Shown: positions 32,651 through 40,457, counted from the stretch's first letter. The stretch: DNA of 64,000 nucleotides from Mucilaginibacter inviolabilis (GCF_011089895.1 NZ_JAANAT010000004.1:558001-622000), one strand, 5' to 3'. Program-made: numbers and translations. The notes: generated from the sequence alone by a model not told the origin.

Positions 32651-34534
32651 TTACCTGCTTGGCTTCACCACCAATACCGGCACATTCACCATGTGCCTCA
32701 CCGAGTTTACAGTTGTGCCAAAAATAAGGTCTTTGAGCGCTTTATGGCCATGTGAGCCCATCACTATAAAATCAACACCTTCCTCATTCACAATCTTGGC
32801 GATAGCACTTGCCGGGTTGCCGTAACCAATTTGTGCCTGCGCTTTATAGCCCAGATTTTCCAGCGCGGTAACATACTTATCCAGGTTGTCTGCATCGCTT
32901 TGGGTTTCGCTATCCATAACCTGTTTGCCATAATAGCGGGCACCGGCAGTTTCCACCACGTGTATCAGGGTGTAACTGGCCCGCTTACCGCCCTGCATAA
33001 TGGCATGGCGTAAACAATCGTTATCATTTTTTGAAAAATCAATAGTAATGGCCACATGTTTATAGGTAATGGCATCAAGCTCGGTAATGGCGCTGGCAAT
33101 GCCGTGGGGTACATAAACCGGCTGATCTTTATGCTTGTACAGCATCGGTCTGAAAAATACATAGATCAGCAGTGCTGCTACACCAATTACAATAGGGAAA
33201 ACCAGGGCATATATCCAGAGAGCAGAAGATGGGTACTCTTTTATCCAGTCGAATAGCTGTTCGTATACCAGTTTAGCGTTCAAGGCAACAATAAGAATTG
33301 CGCAGGCCCAGGCCAATACTTTTACCTTAAAGCTGATGGCAAATTTACCCATCCGTTTCTTATCAGATGTAAAGTGGATAAGCGGGATAACCGCAAAGCC
33401 CAATTGCAAACTCAATACCACCTGACTTAGTATAATCAGGCTACCCAGCCCATTTTCGCCAAAATAAATGATGGTAAATACTGCCGGAACAATAGCCAGC
33501 ACGCGGGTAAGTAATCGGCGCAGCCAGGGTTCAATACGCAGGTTAATGTGGCCTTCCATAATAATTTGCCCGGCAAGTGTACCCGTAATAGTTGAACTTT
33601 GTCCTGAAGCGATTAACGCCACAGCAAAAAGCACAGGAGCAACTTTACCAAAAATGTGTTCCAGTAGTTTATAGGCATCCTGTATTTCAGCAACTTTAAA
33701 ATAACCATTCTTATAAAACGCAGTAGCTGCCAGTATCAGAATGGCCGCGTTCACCAAAAAGGCCAGGTTAAGCGCGATAACGGTATCAAACAAATTGAAT
33801 TTAATAGCCGATTTAATACCCGCGTCGGTACGGGTGATCTGCCGGGTTTGTACCAGCGAGGAGTGTAGATATAAGTTATGCGGCATCACCGTAGCGCCAA
33901 TGATACCAATAGCAATGTATAGTGATTCGCCGCTTAAATTACCGGGGACAAAGCCTTTGGCAATTTCAACTACGCTGGGCTGTACAATAAACATCTCTAT
34001 TAAAAAGGATAGCCCTACAATAAATATCATGGATATAATAAAACCTTCCAGCTTACGCATGCCTTTGTTCATTAAATAAAGCATAAGTATGGTATCGGTT
34101 ATGGTAAGTGATACCCCCCAGATCAACGGCAGGTTAAATAGTAGTTTTAAGCCAATAGCCATACCGATAATTTCGGCCAGATCACAGGCTATAATAGCTA
34201 TTTGTGCCAGTATGTACAGCCAGAAATTCACAAAACGGGGATAGGCGTTTTTGGATGCCTGCGCCAGGTCGAGCCCGCGAACGATACCCAATCGTGCGCT
34301 AAGTGATTGTAAAAGGAGCGCGATCAGATTAGAGGCAAATAATATCCATATGAGTTTATAACCAAAGGCACTACCGCCGGCAATGTCTGTTGCCCAGTTG
34401 CCCGGATCCATGTAGCCCACGCTAACCAGGTAGGCCGGGCCCAGGAAGGCCATTATTTTGCGCCAGCCTGTTTTATTTTCGGTAGTAACCGAACTGTGTA
34501 CGTCTCCTAATGATTGGTTATGGGTATCTGTCAT
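32651..34534 (-). CDS. mntH: Nramp divalent-metal transporter fused to a universal-stress domain
   Basis: A 627-residue protein. Residues about 25-465 form an Nramp transporter with the metal-site motifs DPGN (43-46) in TM1 and MPHN (217-220) in TM6, and about eleven membrane helices. Residues about 491-624 are a UspA domain with an ATP-type motif G593-x2-G596-x9-G606-T607. Nramp proteins import Mn(II) or Fe(II) with protons. The fused cytoplasmic domain might gate transport by nucleotide or metal status (inference). The gene overlaps the upstream metal-responsive regulator by 4 nt (ATGA), so Mn(II) is the likely substrate. Confidence 0.92.
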   Translation of the reverse strand: MTDTHNQSLGDVHSSVTTENKTGWRKIMAFLGPAYLVSVGYMDPGNWATDIAGGSAFGYKLIWILFASNLIALLLQSLSARLGIVRGLDLAQASKNAYPRFVNFWLYILAQIAIIACDLAEIIGMAIGLKLLFNLPLIWGVSLTITDTILMLYLMNKGMRKLEGFIISMIFIVGLSFLIEMFIVQPSVVEIAKGFVPGNLSGESLYIAIGIIGATVMPHNLYLHSSLVQTRQITRTDAGIKSAIKFNLFDTVIALNLAFLVNAAILILAATAFYKNGYFKVAEIQDAYKLLEHIFGKVAPVLFAVALIASGQSSTITGTLAGQIIMEGHINLRIEPWLRRLLTRVLAIVPAVFTIIYFGENGLGSLIILSQVVLSLQLGFAVIPLIHFTSDKKRMGKFAISFKVKVLAWACAILIVALNAKLVYEQLFDWIKEYPSSALWIYALVFPIVIGVAALLIYVFFRPMLYKHKDQPVYVPHGIASAITELDAITYKHVAITIDFSKNDNDCLRHAIMQGGKRASYTLIHVVETAGARYYGKQVMDSETQSDADNLDKYVTALENLGYKAQAQIGYGNPASAIAKIVNEEGVDFIVMGSHGHKALKDLIFGTTVNSVRHMVNVPVLVVKPSR

Positions 34535-35184
34535 AAAGCTATCAGTAAATTATTGGCTGCTTCGCGGCTGATATGTATTTGTTTTTTGTTTTCCATTTGT
34601 ATGATCATGGAATGATCAAATTCTACGATCTCTATGATCGATATTTTTTTTCCGAGTGTAAGCTGTTGTTTTTCGAGATATTGTAAAAACGATGAACTAT
34701 GATCGCGCACACCGGAAATAGTGCCGCAGTCATTTATGCTCAATGCAGATATGGGCTTTAACTCTGAGGTAGTAAACCGGCCATTGCAATCGGGTATGGG
34801 TTCACCGTGCGGATCATGTTGGGGGTAATCCATAAATTCATCCAAGCGGTCAATCAGTTCTGCCGATGATATATGCTCCATTTCTTCGGCCATATCATGT
34901 ACCTGGTCCCATTTAAACTTGAGCTTTTCTACCAGGAAATACTCCCAGAGGCGGTGTTTGCGTATGATATTCACCGCTATTTTTTCGCCAGACGGAGTAA
35001 GGTTTACACCCTGATATTTGGTATAGTTGATGAGCGCCTTATCAGCCAGCTTTTTCAGCATATCCGTAACCGACGACGCCTTGGTATTTAATGACGCGGC
35101 AATTTGATTAGTGCTCACATTTCCAGCATTAATTGACAGGTGATAGATCGATTTTAAATAGTTTTCCTCGGCTAACGTATTCAT
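34531..35184 (-). CDS. mntR: DtxR/MntR-family metal-dependent repressor
   Basis: A 217-residue DtxR-type regulator: winged HTH (VSTNQIAASLNTKASSVTDMLKKLADK, about 23-49), dimerisation and metal-binding region with EYFLVEKLKFKWDQVHDMAEEMEHISS (about 81-107; E, H and the downstream H114 region as ligands), and a C-terminal FeoA/SH3-like domain (about 145-217). First gene of an operon with the Nramp transporter. Its own promoter carries a palindrome that fits autorepression by metal-loaded repressor. Specific metal (Mn or Fe) is inferred from the partner transporter. The -7 box lies 6 nt before the ATG, so the mRNA may be leaderless. Confidence 0.92.
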   Translation of the reverse strand: MNTLAEENYLKSIYHLSINAGNVSTNQIAASLNTKASSVTDMLKKLADKALINYTKYQGVNLTPSGEKIAVNIIRKHRLWEYFLVEKLKFKWDQVHDMAEEMEHISSAELIDRLDEFMDYPQHDPHGEPIPDCNGRFTTSELKPISALSINDCGTISGVRDHSSSFLQYLEKQQLTLGKKISIIEIVEFDHSMIIQMENKKQIHISREAANNLLIAL

Positions 35185-35189
35185 TTATA

Positions 35190-35223
35190 CAAATCTAATA
35201 AAAAATTTAGACTTATCTAAATT
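35190..35223 (-). promoter_or_regulatory. mntR promoter with DtxR-type operator
   Basis: On the minus strand the -7 box is TAGATTTG (35197-35190) and a weak TTTA -33 is at 35221-35218. Between and over them lies the perfect inverted repeat AATTTAGA-CTTA-TCTAAATT (35204-35223). Binding there would block RNA polymerase. The palindrome has the 8-4-8 layout and A/T-rich ends common to DtxR/MntR operators. Confidence 0.7.
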
Positions 35224-35277
35224 ATGAAAATCATGGGAAATATATTTTTGCTGAATTACTTTTGAGAGAAATATAAT

Positions 35278-35306
35278 TTTGTGAACAGAGGAAAACTGTA
35301 TATTTG
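35278..35306 (+). promoter_or_regulatory. Promoter of the Lrp/AsnC-family gene
   Basis: TTTG (35278-35281), 17-nt spacer, TATATTTG (35299-35306): an exact match to the Bacteroidota consensus. Transcription would begin near 35312, 14 nt before ATG 35326. A possible GTG start at 35281 is thus part of the -33 element. Confidence 0.8.
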
Positions 35307-35325
35307 CGTACATTATTGTAACCTG

Positions 35326-35796
35326 ATGGCTGCGGAATTAGATAAAATAGATCTTCAAATACTTAAGATATTACAGGAAAACGGAAGAATAACCAACCTT
35401 CAACTTTCAAACGAGATAGGGCTTTCGCCAGCCCCAACCCTGGAGCGTGTACGCAAGCTGGAAAATGCCGAGTACATCAAGAGCTATCACGCCCTGGTTG
35501 ATGAGGAAAAATTGGGCCTCGGTATCAAAACCTTTATACAGATATCGCTTGATTTTCATCAGAAAAATACCATTCAAACATTTCTGGATGAGATCAAACA
35601 CATCAAAGAGGTAACAGAGTGCCACCACGTAACCGGACAGTGCGATTTTTTACTGAAGGTATACGTACGCGACATTAAATCATACGAACAATTGATCATG
35701 GAAAAGATAAGCCGCATCACAGTGGTAAAAACTTTCCAAACCATGATGATCATGTCGACCAGCAAAAAGGAACCTATCGTTCCGTTGGAATATTGA
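35326..35796 (+). CDS. Lrp/AsnC-family transcriptional regulator
   Basis: A 156-residue protein with N-terminal HTH (LDKIDLQILKILQENGRITNLQLSNEIGLSPAPTLERVRKLE, about 5-46) and a C-terminal RAM ligand-binding domain (about 70-145, ECHHVTGQCDFLLKVYV). These regulators respond to amino acids and assemble as octamers. The target is not apparent; both neighbours are on the opposite strand. ATG 35326 is preferred over GTG 35281 because the promoter lies between. Confidence 0.92.
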   Translation: MAAELDKIDLQILKILQENGRITNLQLSNEIGLSPAPTLERVRKLENAEYIKSYHALVDEEKLGLGIKTFIQISLDFHQKNTIQTFLDEIKHIKEVTECHHVTGQCDFLLKVYVRDIKSYEQLIMEKISRITVVKTFQTMMIMSTSKKEPIVPLEY

Positions 35797-35812
35797 TTTT
35801 TTAGAGTCAAGA

Positions 35813-35914
35813 AACTAGAGTCAAGAATTAAGATCAAAACTTAGCTTCTTGGCTTTTTTTGTTTTATAACCTATCAGCAAGACTCTTGATTCTTGACTCT
35901 GGTTTCTTGATTCT
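35813..35914. repeat. Word-type inverted repeat after the Lrp gene (GAGTCAAGAA)
   Basis: Tandem-like words GAGTCAAGAA and ACTAGAGTCAAGAAT (35813-35842) are mirrored with few mismatches by 35882-35914. Between them is a T-rich core CTTGGCTTTTTTTGTTTT. It lies between convergent genes and is probably a terminator of unusual construction. Confidence 0.65.
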
Positions 35915-35918
35915 CTTC

Positions 35919-36596
35919 TCAACTTATCTGCCAGTTGATCTCTGCTTTTCCTTCTCTTCTTAATATCTCATTGGTTTTGGAAAATGGTTTGCTGCCAAAG
36001 AAACCACGGTCGGCCGAGAAAGGAGAGGGGTGGGGCGATTTCAGGATAAAATGTTTCTTTTCATCTATCAATGCCGCTTTTGATTGCGCGAAGGCTCCCC
36101 ATAGTATAAATACAATGCCTTCTTTTTTGTCGGATATGGTTTTGATCACCTCGTCGGTAAACTCTTCCCAACCCTGTTTTTGATGCGAACCCGGACTGCT
36201 CGCCCTCACCGTTAACGTAGCATTTAATAACAATACACCTTGCTTGGCCCATTCTTCCAGATTGCCGTGATTAGGGATCTTAAAACCGGGAATATCGGTT
36301 TGCAACTCCTTGTAAATATTGATAAGCGAACGTGGCGTGGCAATACCCTTTTGTACCGAGAACGAAAGCCCGTGAGCCTGGTGCGCACCATGATATGGGT
36401 CTTGCCCCAGTATTACCACTTTTACATCATCAAAATGGGTGGTGTTAAAGGCGTTAAATATCTCGCTGTTTTTGGGGTAAACTACCTGGCCTGCTGCTTT
36501 TTCTTTTTGTAAAAAATCCTTTAATTTTATCATATAGTCTTTCCCAAACTCGTCTTTCAAAACATCCATCCAGGAGGGGTCTAATGCATTTGCCAT
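35919..36596 (-). CDS. ung: Uracil-DNA glycosylase, family 1
   Basis: A 225-residue Ung with the water-activating loop GQDPYHG (catalytic D66) and the Leu-intercalation segment HPSPFSADRGFFG (about 187-199). It removes uracil from DNA in base-excision repair. Size and motifs are entirely standard. Confidence 0.97.
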   Translation of the reverse strand: MANALDPSWMDVLKDEFGKDYMIKLKDFLQKEKAAGQVVYPKNSEIFNAFNTTHFDDVKVVILGQDPYHGAHQAHGLSFSVQKGIATPRSLINIYKELQTDIPGFKIPNHGNLEEWAKQGVLLLNATLTVRASSPGSHQKQGWEEFTDEVIKTISDKKEGIVFILWGAFAQSKAALIDEKKHFILKSPHPSPFSADRGFFGSKPFSKTNEILRREGKAEINWQIS

Positions 36597-36668
36597 AAAT
36601 ATTGATATAATGTTGATTAAGCGTACAAATTAACGGATATTTGTACTCAATATATAGTATCATAAATT

Positions 36669-37220
36669 ATGTCAAATATTGTTAGGCTAATTATAGCCTG
36701 TGTACTGTTCGGTGCGGCGGTTGCGCTTTGTGCCTTCGGATTTTGGGGCTGGGGAATTTTAGTTTTATTTTTGGGTGGTATTGTGCTGTTGAGCTTCTTC
36801 TTTAACGAGAATATGCTTATATCTCAGTTCTATCTGCGTAAAGAAAATTCAGAAAAAGCCGAGGCCTGGTTAATGAAGATCACTGATTACGAAAAACAGC
36901 TGCATAAAAATCAGCATGGTTATTATAACTTACTCATAGGTTTAATCGAATCGCGCAAGGCGCCTATGAAATCAGAAAAATACTTTAAAAAAGCACTTCA
37001 GCTGGGTATGAAAATGTCGCATAATACAGCTTTGGCTAAATTGAGCCTGGCAGGTATTTCTATGGCTAAACGCAATAAGCGCGAAGCACAGATGTACCTC
37101 TCTGAAGCGACAAAAGATGATAAGAATAAATTACTGGCCGAACAGATCAAGATGATGAAAGCGCAAATGGCTCAGATGGATAAACAGCAGGTAGTAAGAG
37201 GCGGATATCGCCAGTTTTAA
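36669..37220 (+). CDS. Small membrane-anchored TPR-like protein of unknown function
   Basis: A 183-residue protein: two N-terminal membrane helices (about 5-25 and 28-45), then a helical region with TPR-like spacing (AEAWLMKITDYEKQLHKNQHGYYNLLIGLIESRKAPMKSEKYFKKALQLG, about 67-117) and a Met/Gln-rich tail. No known domain is certain. Similar small proteins are seen in Sphingobacteriaceae. A shared terminator follows. Confidence 0.7.
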   Translation: MSNIVRLIIACVLFGAAVALCAFGFWGWGILVLFLGGIVLLSFFFNENMLISQFYLRKENSEKAEAWLMKITDYEKQLHKNQHGYYNLLIGLIESRKAPMKSEKYFKKALQLGMKMSHNTALAKLSLAGISMAKRNKREAQMYLSEATKDDKNKLLAEQIKMMKAQMAQMDKQQVVRGGYRQF

Positions 37221-37249
37221 TCAGGAAAGAAAATAAAAGGAATAAAATA

Positions 37250-37279
37250 AAAAAAGGGACGCGAAAGCATCCCTTTTTT
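37250..37279. terminator. Bidirectional terminator with GNRA loop
   Basis: AAAAAAGGGA pairs with TCCCTTTTTT (37250-37259 and 37270-37279), with an internal C/A mismatch and a GAAA tetraloop. It ends the rightward TPR-like gene and touches the stop codon of the leftward small gene. Confidence 0.85.
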
Positions 37280-37493
37280 ATTTCTCGTCGATAGCGCTGA
37301 AATAATCGGCAGTAGCAGAGTGATTCTGGTAAGGCGATACAACACGGTCGCTATAAGAATAGTCGTTTTCTTCGGTCGGATTGGCCACTTCGACCATCTT
37401 TAATAAACTCCTGATGAACGATAAGTTGAAGTTACTTCTGTTCAGTTTGATCAGGTATTCGTTCTCGGTGATCTCCAAAATTGAATTGGTCAT
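37278..37493 (-). CDS. Conserved-looking small protein, 71 residues
   Basis: A 71-residue acidic protein starting MTNSILEITENEYLIKLNR. No signal peptide, membrane helix or known domain. The open frame runs to a TTG at 37544, but that codon overlaps the -33 TTTG of a good minus-strand promoter (37544-37547, 17-nt spacer, TATACTTG at 37526-37519), so the ATG at 37493 is the start. The promoter and bidirectional terminator support a real gene. Function unknown. Confidence 0.72.
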   Translation of the reverse strand: MTNSILEITENEYLIKLNRSNFNLSFIRSLLKMVEVANPTEENDYSYSDRVVSPYQNHSATADYFSAIDEK

Positions 37494-37794
37494 GACTTTT
37501 TTTAATAGTTGTTTATTGCAAGTATAATCAACATAATTAAACACAAAGTACCGTTTGCTTTAAGCTTTTATTAATAAATTGTTATTAAATTACTGATACA
37601 GAGTTGGGTATCAAAACAGCATGTGGAGGAGCCTTATTGTGCGGCTTGGGAAAGCAAAAATAGCATAAAATAATGCCCGAATAAGCGTCTGGCCGTTTTT
37701 ATTTTTTCATACAGATAGCCCTTTATCAACATACCTGGTATTGAACTTATTCAAAATATAAACCTTCTTATATTTGAGTAAATTACCACTACTT
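37494..37794. other. 301-nt divergent intergenic region
   Basis: AT-rich with no coding potential. It carries the minus-strand promoter at 37519-37547 and, at its right end, TATATTTG (37769-37776), a -7 box for the methyltransferase gene with no clear -33 element. Between these I see nothing further. Confidence 0.6.
37519..37547 (-). promoter_or_regulatory. Promoter of the 71-residue small gene
   Basis: On the minus strand TTTG (37547-37544), 17-nt spacer, TATACTTG (37526-37519; 7 of 8 consensus bases). The leader is about 20 nt to the ATG at 37493. Confidence 0.65.
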
Positions 37795-38559
37795 ATGAAA
37801 ATACAAGACCCTTCATTTAATTACGACAAATTCGGGCAACATTATTCTGGTCAGCGACAAACAGAGCCTGAAATAGCCAAATATATTCATGAAGCCCTGG
37901 GCGATGCCAAAACTATTCTGAATATCGGCGCAGGTGCAGGCTCCTATGAACCGGAGGATCGTTATGTGATTGCTGTAGAGCCCTCCATTACCATGCGTAC
38001 ACAGCGTATGCGCCATCATAAAGTTCCGGCAATTAATGCCACTGCCGATGCATTGCCCTTTGATGAGGGAGCATTTGATGCCGCTACTGCATTCCTCACC
38101 ATACATCATTGGCCGGATATTGCGAGAGGCTTAAGAGAAATTAGAAGGGTAACCCGGGGCCCGATCATTATTATGACCTATGACCGCGATGATCTGGACG
38201 TGTTCTGGAACGCAGATTATTTTCCGGAGGTTGTAGAAGTAGAGCGGCAGCGCTATCCGGATATGCAATGGCTCTGCGATCAGTTAGGGAATAATTGTGA
38301 AATTCAGAAAATACCCATTCCCTTACATTGTGTTGATGGTTTTCAGGAAGCCTTTTATGGTCGGCCGGAAGCCTTTATATCTAAAGAGGTAAGAGCAGCC
38401 ATGTCGGCCTGGGGGTTTATCCCGGCAGAACAACAGGAAGTTATGGTAAACAGATTGAAAAACGCACTCGCATCAGGTGAATGGGATGAAAAATACGGGC
38501 ACTTACGCAAGCAACCATTTTTTACCGGTGCATTGCGTTTGATTATTGCCAAACCATAA
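37795..38559 (+). CDS. Class I SAM-dependent methyltransferase
   Basis: A 254-residue protein of the ubiquinone/menaquinone-type methyltransferase fold: motif I TILNIGAGAGSYE (about 40-52), acidic motif II AVEPS, then NATADALPFDEGAFDAATAFLTIHHWPD (about 82-109) and GPIIIMTYD. The substrate is unknown; small-molecule O- or N-methylation is plausible. The upstream TTG at 37774 lies within the -7 box, so ATG 37795 is used. It is convergent with an AraC regulator gene and marks the left edge of the accessory block. Confidence 0.85.
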   Translation: MKIQDPSFNYDKFGQHYSGQRQTEPEIAKYIHEALGDAKTILNIGAGAGSYEPEDRYVIAVEPSITMRTQRMRHHKVPAINATADALPFDEGAFDAATAFLTIHHWPDIARGLREIRRVTRGPIIIMTYDRDDLDVFWNADYFPEVVEVERQRYPDMQWLCDQLGNNCEIQKIPIPLHCVDGFQEAFYGRPEAFISKEVRAAMSAWGFIPAEQQEVMVNRLKNALASGEWDEKYGHLRKQPFFTGALRLIIAKP

Positions 38560-38601
38560 TATTTCATATGTCGAACGCATTTAACCAAACCACAATCTTG
38601 T

Positions 38602-39498
38602 TTAGTGCTGTTTGCGATAAGCTATCGGGCTAATACCTGTTTCTTTTCTGAAAAGTCTGGAAAAGTAAGGAGGGTTTTCAAACCCAAGTTGATAGGCAAT
38701 CTGTGCTACGGTAAGGTCGGCACCAATCAGCAGGTTTTTTGCTTCTGTGATCAGATAGCTGTGGATATGATCGATTGCCGATCTGCCTGTTTCCTGCCTC
38801 AGCAGGTCGCTGAGATAATGGGGGGACATCTTGAGTTGGGCTGCAATAGCTGTAACTGTTGGCAAGCCACTGGTTTGTAATGCACCATTCTCAAAATACT
38901 GCCGGATGGCTTTATTAAATTTGGAAATTACCTTACCCGTTAGCTCGGTCCTGTTCAGGAATTGGCGTTTATAAAATCGTTGCGAATATTTGAGGATAGC
39001 TTCAATATGACCCAAAATGATCTCCTTGGTATACTCGTCCTGGTTATTATTATATTCAGTCTCGATCTTTCGAAACAGTTCCCACATAATTTCTTCCTCA
39101 CGCGGCGAAATATGGAGTGCCTCATTGGTTTCGTAGTCGAAAAAACTATATTTTTTGATGGTTTGATGCAGGGGCTCGCCATTCAGAAAATCGCGGTGAA
39201 ACATGATTGTAAATCCGCTGCCCTCCAGTCTGATGTTTTTTAGCTCAATAACCTGCCCGGGTTTAATATAAATCATGGATCCTCCTTTATGATCGTATTT
39301 GGTGCGGCCGTAATAAAGACTACCGGATATAACTCTCTTAAATGCGATGATATAAAAGTCGGTTGTATATTCATTTTGAGCCATGCCGCATGTAGTTGGG
39401 CATACGTCAACACAGGTGATCAGACTAAGTAAAGGGTTTTCCGATATCGGCCAGCCCCTGGCTTGATGAAGTTCGTTTAAATTTTTAAAATGCTTCAT
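38602..39498 (-). CDS. AraC-family transcriptional regulator (1)
   Basis: A 298-residue protein: an N-terminal cupin-like domain (about 40-160, GSMIYIKPGQVIEL) and C-terminal double HTH (PTVTAIAAQLKMSPHYLSDLLRQETGRSAIDHIHSYL and LTVAQIAYQLGFENPPYFSRLFRKETGISP, about 211-292). The N-terminal layout and wording resemble the second AraC protein at 42860, so the two are paralogues. It is encoded just downstream of a short-chain dehydrogenase on the same strand, and that gene's promoter region and its own carry repeated GATAC words. Confidence 0.9.
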   Translation of the reverse strand: MKHFKNLNELHQARGWPISENPLLSLITCVDVCPTTCGMAQNEYTTDFYIIAFKRVISGSLYYGRTKYDHKGGSMIYIKPGQVIELKNIRLEGSGFTIMFHRDFLNGEPLHQTIKKYSFFDYETNEALHISPREEEIMWELFRKIETEYNNNQDEYTKEIILGHIEAILKYSQRFYKRQFLNRTELTGKVISKFNKAIRQYFENGALQTSGLPTVTAIAAQLKMSPHYLSDLLRQETGRSAIDHIHSYLITEAKNLLIGADLTVAQIAYQLGFENPPYFSRLFRKETGISPIAYRKQH

Positions 39499-39507
39499 TT
39501 TGATAAA

Positions 39508-39539
39508 GATACAGTATCCGGCTGATGGGATACTGTATC
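39508..39539. promoter_or_regulatory. GATAC-type palindrome pair between SDR and AraC (1)
   Basis: GATACAGTATC (39508-39518) and GATACTGTATC (39529-39539): each is itself a GATAC/GTATC palindrome and the two are mutual inverses, with starts 21 bp apart. It can be an operator for AraC (1), since the same word occurs upstream of the SDR, or a transcription terminator of the SDR, since the two arms also form a hairpin. Confidence 0.5.
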
Positions 39540-39556
39540 GGTTTTAATTTAACTGA

Positions 39557-40378
39557 TTAATGACCATGTGCCGCTATTGCAACTTCTTTCCATGAATCCC
39601 AAACTGCCAATCGGTCGGCATAAACCTGTTGTACCCGAGGTAAGGTAAACTTTCCTAAAAACAGACGTAAAGGAGGCTGTTCACTATCTGCTAATTTTAA
39701 AATGGCCGGTACGGTGGCTTCCGGATAACCAATCATTTCGGGTTTAAAATATCCGTAAAATGTTTCCTTAATACCATCGTAATGAGCGATAGATTTAGCC
39801 TTAATGGCCGAGTCGCCGCTCCAGTCGGTACCAAATGCATTGGGTTCAATAATACTTACATTGATGCCAAACCCTTTTACTTCCGCAGCAAGGCTTTCAC
39901 TTAGTGCTTCAATGGCCCATTTAGATGCATTGTAAATGCCCAAAACAGGTCCGGACACAATACCCAGCAAGCTGGAAATCTGTATGATATGTCCATGACC
40001 CTGTTCCCGCATAACCGGGATAATGGACTGTGTCATCCATAGCAAGCCAAACACATTTGTATCAAACTGATCCCTGGCTTCCTGTTCGCTTGTTTCTTCA
40101 ATGGCGCCAAATAAACCATAGCCGGCGTTATTGATCAGTATGTCAATTCCTCCAAAATGTTCATTAGCCTGTTTAACCACAGCAAAACATTGCCCGCGGT
40201 CATTTACATTTAATTGAAGGGGCAATATTGCTTCTCCATATGCTGCTTTGAGCTCTGTTAATGAATCAATATTTCGGGCGGTGGCAATTACTTTATCACC
40301 GCGTTTTAAAAATGCTTCAGCCCATATTTTCCCAAGCCCCCTGGACGCGCCTGTTATTAAAATTACTTTAGATTTCAT
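39557..40378 (-). CDS. Short-chain dehydrogenase/reductase (1)
   Basis: A 273-residue classical SDR with cofactor motif TGASRGLG (9-16), NNAG (about 87-90), the S-Y-K catalytic set (YNASK, about 153-157) and a GFG-NVSIIEPNAFGT segment. The Arg after Ser in the glycine loop suggests NADP preference. The substrate is unknown. The open frame runs on to a TTG at 40414; ATG 40378 gives the standard N-terminus MKSKVILITG. It is 59 nt upstream of the AraC (1) gene. Confidence 0.87.
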   Translation of the reverse strand: MKSKVILITGASRGLGKIWAEAFLKRGDKVIATARNIDSLTELKAAYGEAILPLQLNVNDRGQCFAVVKQANEHFGGIDILINNAGYGLFGAIEETSEQEARDQFDTNVFGLLWMTQSIIPVMREQGHGHIIQISSLLGIVSGPVLGIYNASKWAIEALSESLAAEVKGFGINVSIIEPNAFGTDWSGDSAIKAKSIAHYDGIKETFYGYFKPEMIGYPEATVPAILKLADSEQPPLRLFLGKFTLPRVQQVYADRLAVWDSWKEVAIAAHGH

Positions 40379-40396
40379 ATCAATTATTTTATGATA

Positions 40397-40457
40397 CAAA
40401 ATTATCCCGGACAAGTATCTGGGGAGTGATACATATCGCTGATTATCGGATACATAT
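40397..40457 (-). promoter_or_regulatory. SDR (1) promoter with 21-bp-spaced direct repeats
   Basis: The minus-strand -7 box TAATTTTG (40404-40397) has no good -33. Upstream are two exact copies of GATACATAT (40428-40436 and 40449-40457), starts 21 bp apart, plus single GATAC and GTATC words at 40393 and 40415. AraC-family activators typically bind two half-sites 21 bp apart next to the polymerase site. Confidence 0.6.
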
